Assembly (NCBI GenBank): GCA_020850595.1
Contig: JADZEK010000149.1
Coordinates: 1-63,498, forward strand
Origin: Anaerolineales bacterium
Lineage (GTDB): Bacteria > Chloroflexota > Anaerolineae > Anaerolineales > UBA6663
DNA: 63,498 bases
Direction: 5' to 3'
A model generated the notes under the pieces. That model was not told where the DNA came from. It did no database searches and saw only the letters and a program-made list of their open reading frames with translations. The number at the start of each line of letters is the position of its first letter. The stretch's first letter is position 1. Positions 1 to 9,163 of this stretch are shown one piece after another. Made by a program: the position numbers and the translations under genes.

Positions 1-40
1 ATGACGCCTGACGGCCTCACGCCCCTCACTACCCAACCGA

Positions 41-74
41 AGCGTAATCAACTTCCTGGTTGATTACGCTTTTT
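41..74 (+). terminator. Rho-independent terminator of a gene left of the window
   Basis: A perfect 12-bp inverted repeat (41-52 with 59-70, 6-nt loop) is followed directly by TTTT. The T-run is on the plus strand, so it should end a plus-strand transcript entering from the left. It may also slow minus-strand transcription coming from tRNA-Cys, but that side has no T-run. Confidence 0.75.
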
Positions 75-140
75 CGCTCGACCATCGAACATCTGGGCGT
101 ATTCAAGTTTTCTTGCTCCAACCCTCGTTATTTCAATCTG

Positions 141-212
141 AGGCGCCGGGCGGATTTGAACCGCCGAATGAGGGTTTTGCAGACCCTTGCCTTACCACTT
201 GGCGACGGCGCC
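141..212 (-). tRNA. tRNA-Cys (GCA)
   Basis: Read on the minus strand, a 7-bp acceptor stem GGCGCCG/CGGCGCC closes a cloverleaf with T-loop GTTCAAATC. The 7-base anticodon loop CTGCAAA gives anticodon GCA. The discriminator base is U, as expected for tRNA-Cys. No CCA is encoded. Confidence 0.95.
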
Positions 213-249
213 GTTGGGCTACCCCGGCACGTCCAACAGGGTACGCGCC

Positions 250-277
250 ATTATAAAGGCTTCGAGAGGTCTGTCAA
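250..277 (-). promoter_or_regulatory. Consensus sigma-70-type promoter of tRNA-Cys
   Basis: On the minus strand TTGACA (277-272) is separated by 16 bp from TATAAT (255-250). Both hexamers match the consensus perfectly. Transcription would begin about 30 bp upstream of the tRNA 5' end at 212. Confidence 0.8.
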
Positions 278-457
278 CCAAGGCGCCCCCACGCCAGACA
301 ATTCAAGATAGCGTTTTTCAGAGCGATTTCGTGCAGGTGCATATGCTTGGACACATGGCAGAAGGCATCATAACCGCGCATTTTGGGCGTTTGCCACGCG
401 ACATAACGCTTATCTCAAATTGTCTGCCCCCACGCGCGCGCGCCCAGCCGCGCCGCG

Positions 458-3136
458 TCAGGCCGTCAGCGTCAGCTGCACCGACACCACCTGGCGTGGC
501 GGCAGCGTAAGCCGCACCGTGCCCGCCGCCACCGGCAGCGCCGCGCCCGGCCGGCCGAACAGGTCGCACTGCGCGGCGGCCTGCACTCGCAGCAGCCCCG
601 AGCCAATGGCCGCCGCCACCGGCGCATCGCTGGCGTTCCACAAGCGCACCAGCACCACCTCAGCGCCGGCCCCGGCCTGCACTTGCAGCGTCAGCACCGG
701 CTCGGCCGGCAGCGCCAGCAGCGACCCGGCGGCGGGCCAGGGCGTGGTCGCGGCGGGCGGCTCGCCCAGGTGCTGCACCACCAGCCGCGCCTGGGCGGCC
801 TCGGCCCCGCAGCGATGGCCGCGCGCCTCGTCGAACGCGCCCGCGTACGGCCACAGGCGGTAGCGCGCGTGCACCCGCCCCGGCTGCGCCGCCTGGAAGT
901 TCGTCATCCAGTAGTTGTTCGTCACCCAGCCCAGCAGCTGCGCGCGCTCCAGCGTGAACGTCTGCTGGTCATCGCCAAAATGAAAGTCGCCCAACTGCAC
1001 CAGCGGGTTGTCGGGCAGCGCCACCACCACGCCGCGCTCACCGTTGTTGAAGTCCAGCCAATCCTGCACGGTAAAATAATCGCGGCACGTGCCGGGCAGT
1101 TGGTCGCGGCCCGGTTCGATCACCACGCCGCCCACGTTCAGCCGCGCCGTCGCCCCCGGCAGGCGGAAGGGGAAGGCCAGGTAGGTCGCCTCGGGGAAAT
1201 CGCTCGTCCCCATGCCCCATTCGGCCTCGCAGTCCACGTAGTCGGCCGCGGCGGGCAGGAACACACGCTGCGCCAGCCGCCCCACCTTGGGGTGCGCCAA
1301 CACCTGCTCCACCGCCACGCCCAGCGCGGTGCGGTACACCGTGTGGCTCAACACCGCTGTCGGCCCGGTGCGCGCCGCCGCCCAGCCGCGCTGCCAGCCG
1401 GGCGGCGAGTCCACCGTGCAGCTCCAGTCCACATGGTACTGCTGTTCGCGCGGCTTCGGGTCGCGCGGGTCCGCGCCCGCCAGCGTCTCGTGTACGAAGC
1501 CGTGCAGCGGCCGGCCCGCCTCGCGGTCCACCCACTCCCAGTTGAGCGCCTTATCGTAGAGCGACGTCACCCCGCCGGTCGCCGTATCGAAACTCACCCG
1601 GAAACGCTGGTTCTCGATCACCGGCTCCGCCCCGCTTGGCTCCAGCCCCGCGGGCTGCACGGCGCTGCGCGGCACGGTCACATAGCCAAACGCCGGCACC
1701 GCCGTGGGGGGCAGGTAGTCGCCCCAGTTGTTGCTCATCAGCGCGGGCACGCGCCCGGCGTTGATGCCCGTGGCCGCGGCGCTGTGGCCCTGGAAGTGCC
1801 GCCCGCTGGCCGTATCGTCGGCGCGGCCGCGGGGGTTGAGGCTGTTGCGATCCACATGTCCGAACAGCGTGCGCGGCCAGGGCAGCGGGTTGAACAGCAG
1901 CAGGTCGCCCGCCGCCGTGCGCGCCACGTGCTGCGCCAGGTCGGCCAGCGCGTCGCGCTGCAGCAGCAGGCTCAGGCTGCGCGCCTGGTAGGCATAGGCC
2001 GCCTTGTGCCCGGCCCCGCTTACGCTGTCTTCCAGCGCCGGGGCCTCCACGCCCGTGTCGGCGCCCCAAGTGTGCTCGGCCCATAGGTTCAGCGCCCGCC
2101 AGGCCTCGGCCCGGTAGCGCGCGAACGAACGCCCCGCCCAGGCCGCCCCCGGCTGCGCGTCACGCGGCAGCGCGCGCTCGGCGGCGAACAGCGCGTCGGC
2201 GTTCAGCAGGCGCGTGCGGCTGGCGCGGTGCCCGGCCAGCTCGCGCGCCGTGCTCCCCGCGCCAAAGTTCCAAAAGTCCGTCCAGTCCCCGCGCCAGGTC
2301 GGCAGCGCGGCGGCGTGCGGCTCCACGGCCGCCCACCACTGGCGGGGCGTCGCCAGCACAATGCGCGGCGTCCGCCCGGCCGCGTTCCACGCCCGCGCGA
2401 AGTCGGCGTAGGCCGGGCAGGGCCCGCCGTTGTCGCCGAACGGGTGAATAGCGTGGATCATCAGGCTCGCCAGCGGGTAGGCCTGCCGCGCCAGCCAGTC
2501 GCTCACCGTGCTCCACCAGCCCTCGAAGCGCGTGGTGGTCGTATCGGCCAAGCCAAAATCCAGGCCCTGCGCGTAATGCCAGCCGTTGTAAGCCAGCAGC
2601 GCGCGCCCGCTCGGCCCCTGCCAGCGAAACAGGTTGGGCCGCGGCTCGGGCGCGCCGCCATAGGCCGGGTTGATGGCCATAGCGAAACGCGTGATGCCCG
2701 CGTCCAGCAGCACCTCCACCAGCGGCCAGTTTTCGCCGTTCACGTCGCAGTTCATGGCGGCGGTGATGGTCAGGCCGTAGTCGCGCCGCAGCCGTCCCAC
2801 CGCCTGCAGCGACTCAACCAGTTGCGTCACGTCGTACAGCGGCGTGAGGTTGGCAAACATGCCGGTCACTTCCAGCAAGCCCGCCCGCTCCGCCGCCAGC
2901 AGCCGGTCCACGTCGGCGCTCGCGGCGCGCCGCAGCCACGCCTCCAGCACGCCGGTCGTCTCCACCGTCCAGCGGAAGCGGCTGTCTGGGTCGGCCTCGC
3001 CGGCGCGCGCCTCGATCTCGTTCAGCGCCTGGTCAAGGAAGCGGCCGTGCAGCTCCCACACGATGGGTTGGTCGTGGGTGAAGCCGATGTCGGTGTGGCT
3101 GTGATGAATCAGGTAGAGCGTCTCAATAGGTGGCAT
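458..3136 (-). CDS. GH38-like glycoside hydrolase (alpha-mannosidase superfamily)
   Basis: This 892-residue protein resembles the large GH38/DUF5054-type glycosidases, retaining zinc enzymes that cleave alpha-mannosides or related glycosides. The N-terminal catalytic half opens with HHSHTDIGFT (residues 11-20). Its His14 and Asp16 match the HxD zinc ligands of GH38, and Asp131 in NCDVNGENW is a plausible nucleophile. Further residues sit at MIHAIHPFGDNGG. The C-terminal half is beta-sandwich-like, as in GH38. There is no signal peptide, so it is probably cytoplasmic. It stands alone on the minus strand, with a tRNA downstream. The substrate cannot be read from the sequence. Confidence 0.85.
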   Translation of the reverse strand: MPPIETLYLIHHSHTDIGFTHDQPIVWELHGRFLDQALNEIEARAGEADPDSRFRWTVETTGVLEAWLRRAASADVDRLLAAERAGLLEVTGMFANLTPLYDVTQLVESLQAVGRLRRDYGLTITAAMNCDVNGENWPLVEVLLDAGITRFAMAINPAYGGAPEPRPNLFRWQGPSGRALLAYNGWHYAQGLDFGLADTTTTRFEGWWSTVSDWLARQAYPLASLMIHAIHPFGDNGGPCPAYADFARAWNAAGRTPRIVLATPRQWWAAVEPHAAALPTWRGDWTDFWNFGAGSTARELAGHRASRTRLLNADALFAAERALPRDAQPGAAWAGRSFARYRAEAWRALNLWAEHTWGADTGVEAPALEDSVSGAGHKAAYAYQARSLSLLLQRDALADLAQHVARTAAGDLLLFNPLPWPRTLFGHVDRNSLNPRGRADDTASGRHFQGHSAAATGINAGRVPALMSNNWGDYLPPTAVPAFGYVTVPRSAVQPAGLEPSGAEPVIENQRFRVSFDTATGGVTSLYDKALNWEWVDREAGRPLHGFVHETLAGADPRDPKPREQQYHVDWSCTVDSPPGWQRGWAAARTGPTAVLSHTVYRTALGVAVEQVLAHPKVGRLAQRVFLPAAADYVDCEAEWGMGTSDFPEATYLAFPFRLPGATARLNVGGVVIEPGRDQLPGTCRDYFTVQDWLDFNNGERGVVVALPDNPLVQLGDFHFGDDQQTFTLERAQLLGWVTNNYWMTNFQAAQPGRVHARYRLWPYAGAFDEARGHRCGAEAAQARLVVQHLGEPPAATTPWPAAGSLLALPAEPVLTLQVQAGAGAEVVLVRLWNASDAPVAAAIGSGLLRVQAAAQCDLFGRPGAALPVAAGTVRLTLPPRQVVSVQLTLTA

Positions 3137-3472
3137 CGTTAGGCCGGTAGGGTGGGGGGCGCCGGCCCGCTGGGCGAAGCCGGCGGCCTGCTAGGAGTAG
3201 GTGCCGCCGATTGTACGCCAAAATGGGCGCGAGGCGGTTCGCCCCAGGGCACTTGCATCTAAACTGCGCTTGGGACTGATCAGCCCGATTTGGCCTGTCA
3301 TTCCCAACCCGGCCTCAGGCCGGTCGTATTCGCGCTGCCTTGTGGCCGGTGACGCGCAGCGTCCCGGGTAAATGATAGCTGGCGGCCAATTTCTGAGCCA
3401 CTTTCGGCACTCTCTCAGCAAACGGAAATAAGAAATAAGAGGCAATGGCCCTGCCGTTCGCCCTGGCCGGCG
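3137..3472. other. Intergenic region without a credible gene
   Basis: About 335 bp between the GH38-like gene and the small lipoprotein. It holds one copy of a dispersed 62-bp repeat (3243-3304) and a short palindrome-rich segment. The reading frames here have no recognisable protein features. Confidence 0.6.
3243..3304 (+). repeat. Dispersed 62-bp intergenic repeat, copy 1
   Basis: By eye, 54 of 62 bases match 63311-63372 in the same orientation. The shared cores are TCTAAACTGCGC, ATCAGCCC and GCCTGTCATTCC. Both copies are intergenic. Confidence 0.75.
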
Positions 3473-3754
3473 CTACCAGCCGCGCTGGTCTGGCAGGTCG
3501 GCGGCCAGCACGATCCAGCCCAGCACCACCAGCGCCAGGATGATCCAAAAGGGCTTCTCGGTGAAGGTCGGCGCGAGGCCCGGCGGCTCCCACGCGCTCA
3601 GGTTGCCGCCGACCGACGCGGCCACCCCGGCGATCGGCTCGCCCGTGACGCGCGCGGTCGCGCACCCGGCGGCGCCCGGCAGCAGCAACAGCACCACCGC
3701 GCACAGCACGACGGCGCGCCGGGCGTATGAGGTGGACGAGCGCCATGGCCGCAT
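3473..3754 (-). CDS. Small putative lipoprotein with C-terminal membrane helix
   Basis: The 93-residue product has basic residues, a hydrophobic run and a lipobox-like LPGAAGC near residue 31, which suggests signal peptidase II processing. A second hydrophobic segment, FWIILALVVLGWIVLAADL, lies near the C terminus. The start is preceded by an AGGTGA-like site at short spacing. I do not recognise a family. It could be spurious, but the coherent signal peptide and membrane helix argue for a real gene. Confidence 0.5.
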   Translation of the reverse strand: MRPWRSSTSYARRAVVLCAVVLLLLPGAAGCATARVTGEPIAGVAASVGGNLSAWEPPGLAPTFTEKPFWIILALVVLGWIVLAADLPDQRGW

Positions 3755-3899
3755 GGGTCACCTGGGAGTCGCGGGCCGGCGGGCAGGCCGCGCGTCGAGC
3801 CGCTCCTATGCTGCCACCGCGCGGCGTCCCAGGCAAGTGAGCATCATCACACAACGCGGCGCCGGACCGCGCTATTGGCTGAAACAGCCCGTCTTCGGC

Positions 3900-5150
3900 C
3901 TAATGCTCCACCCACAGCGAGTGCAGCAGCCGCGAGTTGGGCTTGCTGATGTCCCAGTCGGCGCGGGCGTTCACCAGCCGCAACTGGGGCATGCGGCGCA
4001 GCACGGCGGCGACGGCCAGCGGCGCCTCCACCCGCGCCAGCGGCGCCCCCACGCAGAAGTGGATGCCGAAGCCGAAGGCCATGTGGCGGTTGTTGGCGCG
4101 CCGGATGTCAAACGTGTGCGGGTCGGGGAACTGGCGCGGGTCGCGGTTGGCCCCATGCAGGAACTGCATGACGATGGCGTTCGTAGGCAGCGCCTGGCCG
4201 CCCAGCACCGCCGGCTCGGCCACCCGGCGCGGCTGGCGCGGCACCGGGCTTTCGTACCGCAGCATCTCCTCAATCGCGCTGGGCATCAGGCGCGGGTCGG
4301 CGCGCAGTTGCGCCAGTTGCGCGGGGTGCTGCAAGAGCGCCAACAGCCCGTTGCCCACCAGGCTGAGCGTGGTCTCGTGCCCGGCGATGAAAAATGTCAC
4401 GCAGGTCGAGATCAGCTCCGCCGTGCTCAGGCGCTCGCCCTCGCTTTCGGCCGCCACCAGTTGGCTGAGGAAGTCGCTGCCGGGGCGGCGGCGCCGCTCG
4501 GCGATCAGCTCCGTCAGGTAGGCGCGCAGCGCAACAATCCCGCGCTGAGCGCGCTCGAGGATGGGGACCGGCGGGCGGTTGAGGCCCTGGAACGACAGGA
4601 TGTCGTCGGCCCAGCCCTTGAACAGCTGCGTATCGGCCTGGGCCACGCCCATGATCTCGGCCAGCACGGTGGCGGGCAGCGGTGCGGCCAGCGCGCCAAT
4701 CAGGTCCACCGGGCCGCTGTGCGCCAGGGCCTGGTCCAGCAACTCGTCAATGATGGCCTGGATGCGCGGCTTCATCCCCTCGATCACGCGCGGCGTGAAG
4801 GCCTTGGTCACCAGGCCGCGCAGCCGGGTGTGATCCGGCGGGTCGGAGTGGATCAGGCTCTTGGTGGCGTAGTGCTGCTCAAACGCGCCGAAGCGCGCCC
4901 GCTCCGCCGCGGGCAGGTAGTCCACCGCCTTGCCCAGCCGCCCCTCGTTGCTGAACTGCCGCGTGACCTTGAACGTCGTCTGCACGTCGTCGTAGCGTGT
5001 GACGATCCACGCGCCGATGCTCTCGCTCCAATACACCGGCGCTTCATCTTGCAGCCGCGCCATGAGCGGGTAGGGGTTGTGCTGAAACTCATCCGAAATG
5101 AGCGCCGCGTCAATTTCGCTGCGAGCGACAGGGGTGAGCATCGTATCCAC
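3900..5150 (-). CDS. Cytochrome P450
   Basis: A soluble bacterial-type P450 of 416 residues, a haem-thiolate monooxygenase that needs separate redox partners. Landmarks in order are the I-helix oxygen motif AGHETT, the K-helix ExxR in EEMLRYE, and the haem loop FGFGIHFCVG with the axial Cys. Length is normal for the family. The ORF opens with GTG at 5150, and an in-frame ATG at 5141 is an equally good start. It lies 27 bp downstream of the SMP-30-like gene and is probably cotranscribed with it. No ferredoxin or reductase gene is nearby. The substrate is unknown. Confidence 0.93.
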   Translation of the reverse strand: MDTMLTPVARSEIDAALISDEFQHNPYPLMARLQDEAPVYWSESIGAWIVTRYDDVQTTFKVTRQFSNEGRLGKAVDYLPAAERARFGAFEQHYATKSLIHSDPPDHTRLRGLVTKAFTPRVIEGMKPRIQAIIDELLDQALAHSGPVDLIGALAAPLPATVLAEIMGVAQADTQLFKGWADDILSFQGLNRPPVPILERAQRGIVALRAYLTELIAERRRRPGSDFLSQLVAAESEGERLSTAELISTCVTFFIAGHETTLSLVGNGLLALLQHPAQLAQLRADPRLMPSAIEEMLRYESPVPRQPRRVAEPAVLGGQALPTNAIVMQFLHGANRDPRQFPDPHTFDIRRANNRHMAFGFGIHFCVGAPLARVEAPLAVAAVLRRMPQLRLVNARADWDISKPNSRLLHSLWVEH

Positions 5151-5177
5151 CGTGCGGTGCGCCAGGTCGTGGGCCGC

Positions 5178-6038
5178 TTAGCCCAGCTTCGGGTAGTTCA
5201 GCGGCGCGCCGCGCAGCCCGGTGGCGGCGTGGCAGCCGATGTGCCAGCGGCCCAGGTTGGCCCAGAACAGCACGCCCAGGTCCGGCCCGCCAAAGCACAC
5301 GTTGGTGGGCGCGCCCAGCAGCGTGCCTTCGTAGTCGTCCAGCAGCACGGTCAGCGCGCCGTCCGGCCGCAGGTAGAAGATCGTGTCCGGCCGGTAGCAG
5401 GCGATGAGCAGCCCGCCCTCGGCGGTGAAGGCCAGCCCATCCGGCACGGTGTGCGGCAGGTCGGCCACGATCTCGGCCGGCCCGGCCTTGCGCCCGGCGC
5501 GGATGGGGAAGCGCGCTACGCGGGGGTGGTTGAGCGACAAGGCCAGGTAGAGCCACTCGCCGTCGGGGCTCACCGCGCAGCCGTTAGGGAACTGGCAGCA
5601 CTCGCTGTCAATCACCTCCGCCGCGCCGCCGGGCCGCAGCACATAGGTGCAGCCGTTGTCGGCCTTCCATTCGCCCGAGTCGGCGATGAACAGGTTGCCG
5701 GCTGCGTCGAAGGCCGGGTAGTTGGGCGTGATCATGCCGCGCTCGGCCGTGCCGCGGCTGTAAACGCTCACCGCGCCGTCCGGCGTCACGCGCTTCACGG
5801 CCTTGTCGCCCGGGTTGCACACATAGGCGTTGCCGGCCGCGTCGAAGGCCAGCCCCAGGTTCAGGCCGCCCCCCGTGTTGGCGTATGCCTCGGCGGCGCC
5901 CGCTTCCCAATCCAGCCGGTAGACCTGCCCGGCCTCGCCCCCCGCATACAGCTTGCCCTCCGGCCCGCGCGCCACGCCCTCCGGGTGGTCCAGCCCCGGC
6001 ACGCACACGCGCGCGGCATTCAAGTTGATGAGCGGCAT
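5178..6038 (-). CDS. SMP-30/gluconolactonase/LRE-like beta-propeller hydrolase
   Basis: A 286-residue member of the SMP-30 family, metal-dependent lactonases with a six-bladed propeller. Typical motifs are GLDHPEGVARGPEGKLYAGG near the N terminus, NGCAVSPDGEWLYLA in the middle and PDGLAFTAEGGLLIA further on. I place the start at the ATG at 6038 because AGGAG sits 8 nt upstream and the protein begins with MPLINLNA. The reading frame continues upstream but has no family similarity there. It is the first gene of a likely operon with the P450 and is divergent from mannonate dehydratase, so a role in sugar-lactone hydrolysis fits, though this is inference. Confidence 0.88.
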   Translation of the reverse strand: MPLINLNAARVCVPGLDHPEGVARGPEGKLYAGGEAGQVYRLDWEAGAAEAYANTGGGLNLGLAFDAAGNAYVCNPGDKAVKRVTPDGAVSVYSRGTAERGMITPNYPAFDAAGNLFIADSGEWKADNGCTYVLRPGGAAEVIDSECCQFPNGCAVSPDGEWLYLALSLNHPRVARFPIRAGRKAGPAEIVADLPHTVPDGLAFTAEGGLLIACYRPDTIFYLRPDGALTVLLDDYEGTLLGAPTNVCFGGPDLGVLFWANLGRWHIGCHAATGLRGAPLNYPKLG

Positions 6039-6080
6039 CGTCACAGCTCCTGGCTGACTGATTGGTTGCGCTGCGGCCGT

Positions 6081-6108
6081 ATTGTAGGCCAACCTGCGTT
6101 CTAGCCAA
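6081..6108 (-). promoter_or_regulatory. Putative promoter of the SMP-30/P450 pair
   Basis: On the minus strand TTGGCT (6108-6103) is followed after 16 bp by TACAAT (6086-6081), about 43 bp before the ATG at 6038. Confidence 0.5.
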
Positions 6109-6171
6109 AACACCCGCGCGCCCTCTGCCCTCCTGTGTCTCCCCCGCCTCCCCTGAGTCCCCACCCCCGTT

Positions 6172-6219
6172 ATCCATTCGTGGCCCATTCGTTGCCTTTT
6201 ATCCGTGCCCATTCGTGGC
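6172..6219 (+). repeat. Three short CCATTCGT(G/T)GC direct repeats
   Basis: Near-identical units CCATTCGTGGC, CCATTCGTTGC and CCATTCGTGGC occur within 48 bp in the divergent intergenic region, the last preceded by TTTATCCGTG. They do not fit a coding frame. They could be regulator sites or a decayed dispersed repeat. Confidence 0.5.
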
Positions 6220-6312
6220 AAATGTCCCCGTATGCCACTTGACGCCCGGCCCACTCGGTGCGAGAGTCCGCCCATTCACCCACTGCGCCGCCTCACCGGC
6301 AGGAGCCGCCTC

Positions 6313-7380
6313 GTGATCGAGATCGCCGAGCTATTTGTGCCTTATCCCTCCGACTTGTGGACGCTGGCTGTCCAGGTCGGCGTCAGCCACGCCGTCACCG
6401 TGCTGCCCTACGAAGCGCCCGCGCCGGGCCGGCCGGTTCCGGCCGCCCCGCGCTCCTGGGAGCGCATTCACGGCAACCGGCCGCTGGCTGACATCGCCCG
6501 TGACGCCGACGGCCACTACCCCTGGGATTACGCGGCGCTGGCTGCCGTCCAGGCGCGCTATGCCGCCGCCGGTCTGCGCCTGGGCGTCATCGAGAGCAGC
6601 CCGCCCATGGAGCGCGTGCGCCTGGGCGTGGACGGCCGCGACGAAGAGATCGAGCAGATCCAGGTGATGCTGCGGGCCATGGGCCGCCTCGGCATCGGCG
6701 CCTGGTGCTACAACTTCATGGCCGGCGCTTCGTGGGGCCGCACCAGCACGACCACCCCGGCCCGCGGCGGCGCGCTGGTCACCGCCTTCGACCAATCCCA
6801 GGTGCCGCCCCTCAGCCTGCCCGCCGGCGTCAGCCTCACCCACGCGCAGTTATGGGACAACTTCAAATACTTCCTCGAGCGCGTCATCCCCGTGGCCGAG
6901 GCCGCCGGCGTGCGCCTGGCCCTGCACCCCGACGACCCGCCGCTGAGCGCCATGGGGCCGGTGCCGCGGCTGTTCAGCGCCGTGGAGCATTTCCAGAAGG
7001 CCCTCGACCTCGCGCCCAGCCCGGCCAACGCCCTGACGCTCTGCCAGGGCAACTTCGCCCTGCTCACCGACGACCTGCCGGGCGTCATCGAGCACTTCGG
7101 CAGCCAGCGCCGCATCGCCTTCGTCCACTTCCGCGATGTGCGCGGCACGCCCGCCCGTTTCGAGGAGACCTTTCACGACCTGGGGCCGACCGATCTGTTA
7201 GCTTGCCTGCGCGCCTACCGCGCCGTAGATTACCAGGGCCTGCTGCGGCCCGATCACGTGCCGACCCTGGCGGGCGAAGACAACGCCTCGCCCGGCTATG
7301 CCACGCTCGGCCGCCTGTTCGCCGTGGGCTACATCCGCGGCCTGTGCGAGTCCGTCTACGGCCGCCCGCCGGCCGCCTAG
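6313..7380 (+). CDS. uxuA: Mannonate dehydratase
   Basis: A 355-residue UxuA-type TIM-barrel enzyme (EC 4.2.1.8) that dehydrates D-mannonate to 2-keto-3-deoxygluconate in hexuronate breakdown. Family motifs include CYNFMAG, the metal-binding HPDDPP, LCQGN with its conserved Cys, HFRDVRG, and the C-terminal RPDHVPTLAGED and LGRLFAVGYIRGL. I choose GTG at 6313 as the start because AGGAG lies 7 nt upstream and family similarity begins there. It is followed after 37 bp by an SDR gene and then a PhyH-family gene, all on the plus strand, which suggests one catabolic operon. Confidence 0.92.
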   Translation: MIEIAELFVPYPSDLWTLAVQVGVSHAVTVLPYEAPAPGRPVPAAPRSWERIHGNRPLADIARDADGHYPWDYAALAAVQARYAAAGLRLGVIESSPPMERVRLGVDGRDEEIEQIQVMLRAMGRLGIGAWCYNFMAGASWGRTSTTTPARGGALVTAFDQSQVPPLSLPAGVSLTHAQLWDNFKYFLERVIPVAEAAGVRLALHPDDPPLSAMGPVPRLFSAVEHFQKALDLAPSPANALTLCQGNFALLTDDLPGVIEHFGSQRRIAFVHFRDVRGTPARFEETFHDLGPTDLLACLRAYRAVDYQGLLRPDHVPTLAGEDNASPGYATLGRLFAVGYIRGLCESVYGRPPAA

Positions 7381-7417
7381 CTTACCCACCCACCGTTCAG
7401 TCAGGAGATCAGCCGGC

Positions 7418-8197
7418 ATGTCTGCATCGTTTGAGGGTAAAACCGTGGTCGTTACCGGCGGCGCGGCCGGCATTGGCGAGGCTGCCGTGCGCGCCTTCGC
7501 TGCGGCAGGCGCGACCGTCTTCATCGCCGACGTGGATGAAAAGGGCGGAGCGGCGCTGGCCGCCGCGCTGCCCAAGACGACGTTCGTGCGCACCGATGTG
7601 TCGCAGATGACCGACGCCGAGCGCGTCATCGCCGCCGCCGAACAGGCCACCGGCCGGCTGGATGCGCTCTTCAGCAACGCCGGCATTCAGACCTACGGCC
7701 TGATCGAGAACGCCACCGAGTCCGATTACGACCGCAGCCTGTCGGTCAACTTCAAGGGCCATGTATGGATGTGCAAATACGCCATCCCGGCCTTGCGGCG
7801 GGCGGGCGGCGGAGCCATCGTCTGCACTTCGTCGGTGCAGGGGCTGGCCTGCCAGACCACCGTGGCGCTCTACGCCGCCAGCAAGGCCGCCACGCTGGCC
7901 CTGGTGAAGGGCATGAGCAACGACCACGCCCCCGAGGGCATCCGCGTCAACGCCGTGCTGCCCGGCTCGGTGGATACGCCGCTGCTGCGCTACGCCGCCC
8001 GCCAGGCCACGCCCGACAACCCGCAGGCCAGCATTGACGCCTGGGGCAAGTTCCACCCCATCGGCCGCGTGCTCCAGCCCGACGAAGTGGCGCGCCTGGT
8101 GCTCTTCCTGTGCAGCGACGATGCCCAGGCTATCTCCGGCGCGCAGTTTGTCATTGACGGCGGCCTGACGGCCCAACTACCCGTGCTGCTTAAGTAG
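7418..8197 (+). CDS. Short-chain dehydrogenase/reductase
   Basis: A 259-residue classical SDR. The NAD(P)-binding TGGAAGIGEAA is at residues 14-24, NAG follows SNAGI, the catalytic Ser is in VCTSSVQG and the YAASK pair supplies Tyr and Lys. Asp in FIADVDE after the second strand favours NAD. The ATG at 7418 has AGGAG 10 nt upstream. Downstream of uxuA it may act as a mannonate/fructuronate-type or other sugar-acid oxidoreductase, but SDR specificity cannot be read from the sequence. Confidence 0.88.
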   Translation: MSASFEGKTVVVTGGAAGIGEAAVRAFAAAGATVFIADVDEKGGAALAAALPKTTFVRTDVSQMTDAERVIAAAEQATGRLDALFSNAGIQTYGLIENATESDYDRSLSVNFKGHVWMCKYAIPALRRAGGGAIVCTSSVQGLACQTTVALYAASKAATLALVKGMSNDHAPEGIRVNAVLPGSVDTPLLRYAARQATPDNPQASIDAWGKFHPIGRVLQPDEVARLVLFLCSDDAQAISGAQFVIDGGLTAQLPVLLK

Positions 8198-8230
8198 CCT
8201 GGCGGCCAACGATTCGCCGGAGGCAGGCCG

Positions 8231-9145
8231 ATGACACCCTACCGCGAACTTACCGACGCGCAAGCGCAGAGCTTCTTAGACAACGGCTATCTGCTGGTCA
8301 CAGACTGCCTGGCGCAGGACGTGGCCCAGCGCTGGATTGCCAACGCCTACACCCGCCTGAACTACAGCCCCTCCGACCCCAGCACCTGGGTCAAAGACAT
8401 CGTCTGGATGGACCACAACGAGCAGATGCCCGTAGCCCAGCTCGCCCCACGCGCCTGGAATGCCATCCTCGACGTGGTTGGCGGCGTGGAGCGACTGGAG
8501 CCGACGGTGCTGGAGAAGGGCCAGGGCCACTTCAGTTCCATCAACTCGTTCAACTGGTCCGACGCCTTCATCGTCAACTTCAACCGCGGAGCCGACCGGC
8601 CCTGGCAGCCGCCCTCGGCCGCCTCGCCCGGCTGGCATGTGGATGGCGCGTATTTCCGCCACTTCCTCGACAGCCGCGAGCAGGCGCTGCTGACCATTGT
8701 GCTGTGGAGCGACATGCGCCACCAGGGCGGCGGCACGTTTATCGCGCCCGACTCGGTGCGCGTGGTGGCTCGCTTCCTGGCCGCTCACCCAGAGGGCGTT
8801 CCGCCGAATGAGTTTCCCTACGCCGACCTCGTCGGCCAGTGCGCGCGCTTCGAAGAAGTGACCGGCCGGGCCGGCGACTTCCTGATCCTGCACCCCTTCA
8901 TGCTGCACGCCTCGTCGCAGAACGTGCTGGGCCTCCCGCGCTTCATGAGCAACCCGCCCATCGTGCTCAAGGAGCACCTGAACTTCAACCGCGACAACCC
9001 CGAGGATTTCTCGCTGCTGGAGCGCGCCACCCTGCGCTACCTGGGCCGAGAGCGCCTCGACTTCCGGCCCACCCACGCGCGCCAGGCAGCGCTGTGGACG
9101 GCCGCGACCCGCCCGGCCCAGCCCGGCGCTGACCAAGCGTATTGA
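8231..9145 (+). CDS. Phytanoyl-CoA dioxygenase (PhyH) family protein
   Basis: A 304-residue Fe(II)/2-oxoglutarate-dependent oxygenase-like protein. GWHVDGAYF supplies the HxD iron ligands, the distal His lies in HPFMLHASSQN, and the following Arg in GLPRF would bind 2-oxoglutarate. CCGGAGG precedes the ATG by about 7 nt. It is the last gene of the uxuA-SDR group and converges with the next gene. The substrate is unknown. Confidence 0.85.
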   Translation: MTPYRELTDAQAQSFLDNGYLLVTDCLAQDVAQRWIANAYTRLNYSPSDPSTWVKDIVWMDHNEQMPVAQLAPRAWNAILDVVGGVERLEPTVLEKGQGHFSSINSFNWSDAFIVNFNRGADRPWQPPSAASPGWHVDGAYFRHFLDSREQALLTIVLWSDMRHQGGGTFIAPDSVRVVARFLAAHPEGVPPNEFPYADLVGQCARFEEVTGRAGDFLILHPFMLHASSQNVLGLPRFMSNPPIVLKEHLNFNRDNPEDFSLLERATLRYLGRERLDFRPTHARQAALWTAATRPAQPGADQAY

Positions 9146-9163
9146 GGCTGGTCGGGCAGGCGC

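Noticed and set aside
59..74. Terminator for tRNA-Cys on the minus strand
   Set aside because: The hairpin lacks a T-run in that direction; the tRNA terminator is not evident and may be outside the window or Rho-dependent.
3191..3445. An 84-codon minus-strand frame in the intergenic region
   Set aside because: It covers the dispersed repeat, has no recognisable feature and no convincing ribosome site.
3540..6104. An 854-codon open frame on the plus strand opposite the P450 and SMP-30 genes
   Set aside because: It is a GC-rich antisense shadow: Arg/His/Gln-rich, no domains, and it overlaps two clearly recognisable genes on the other strand. The same applies to the many other long opposite-strand frames.
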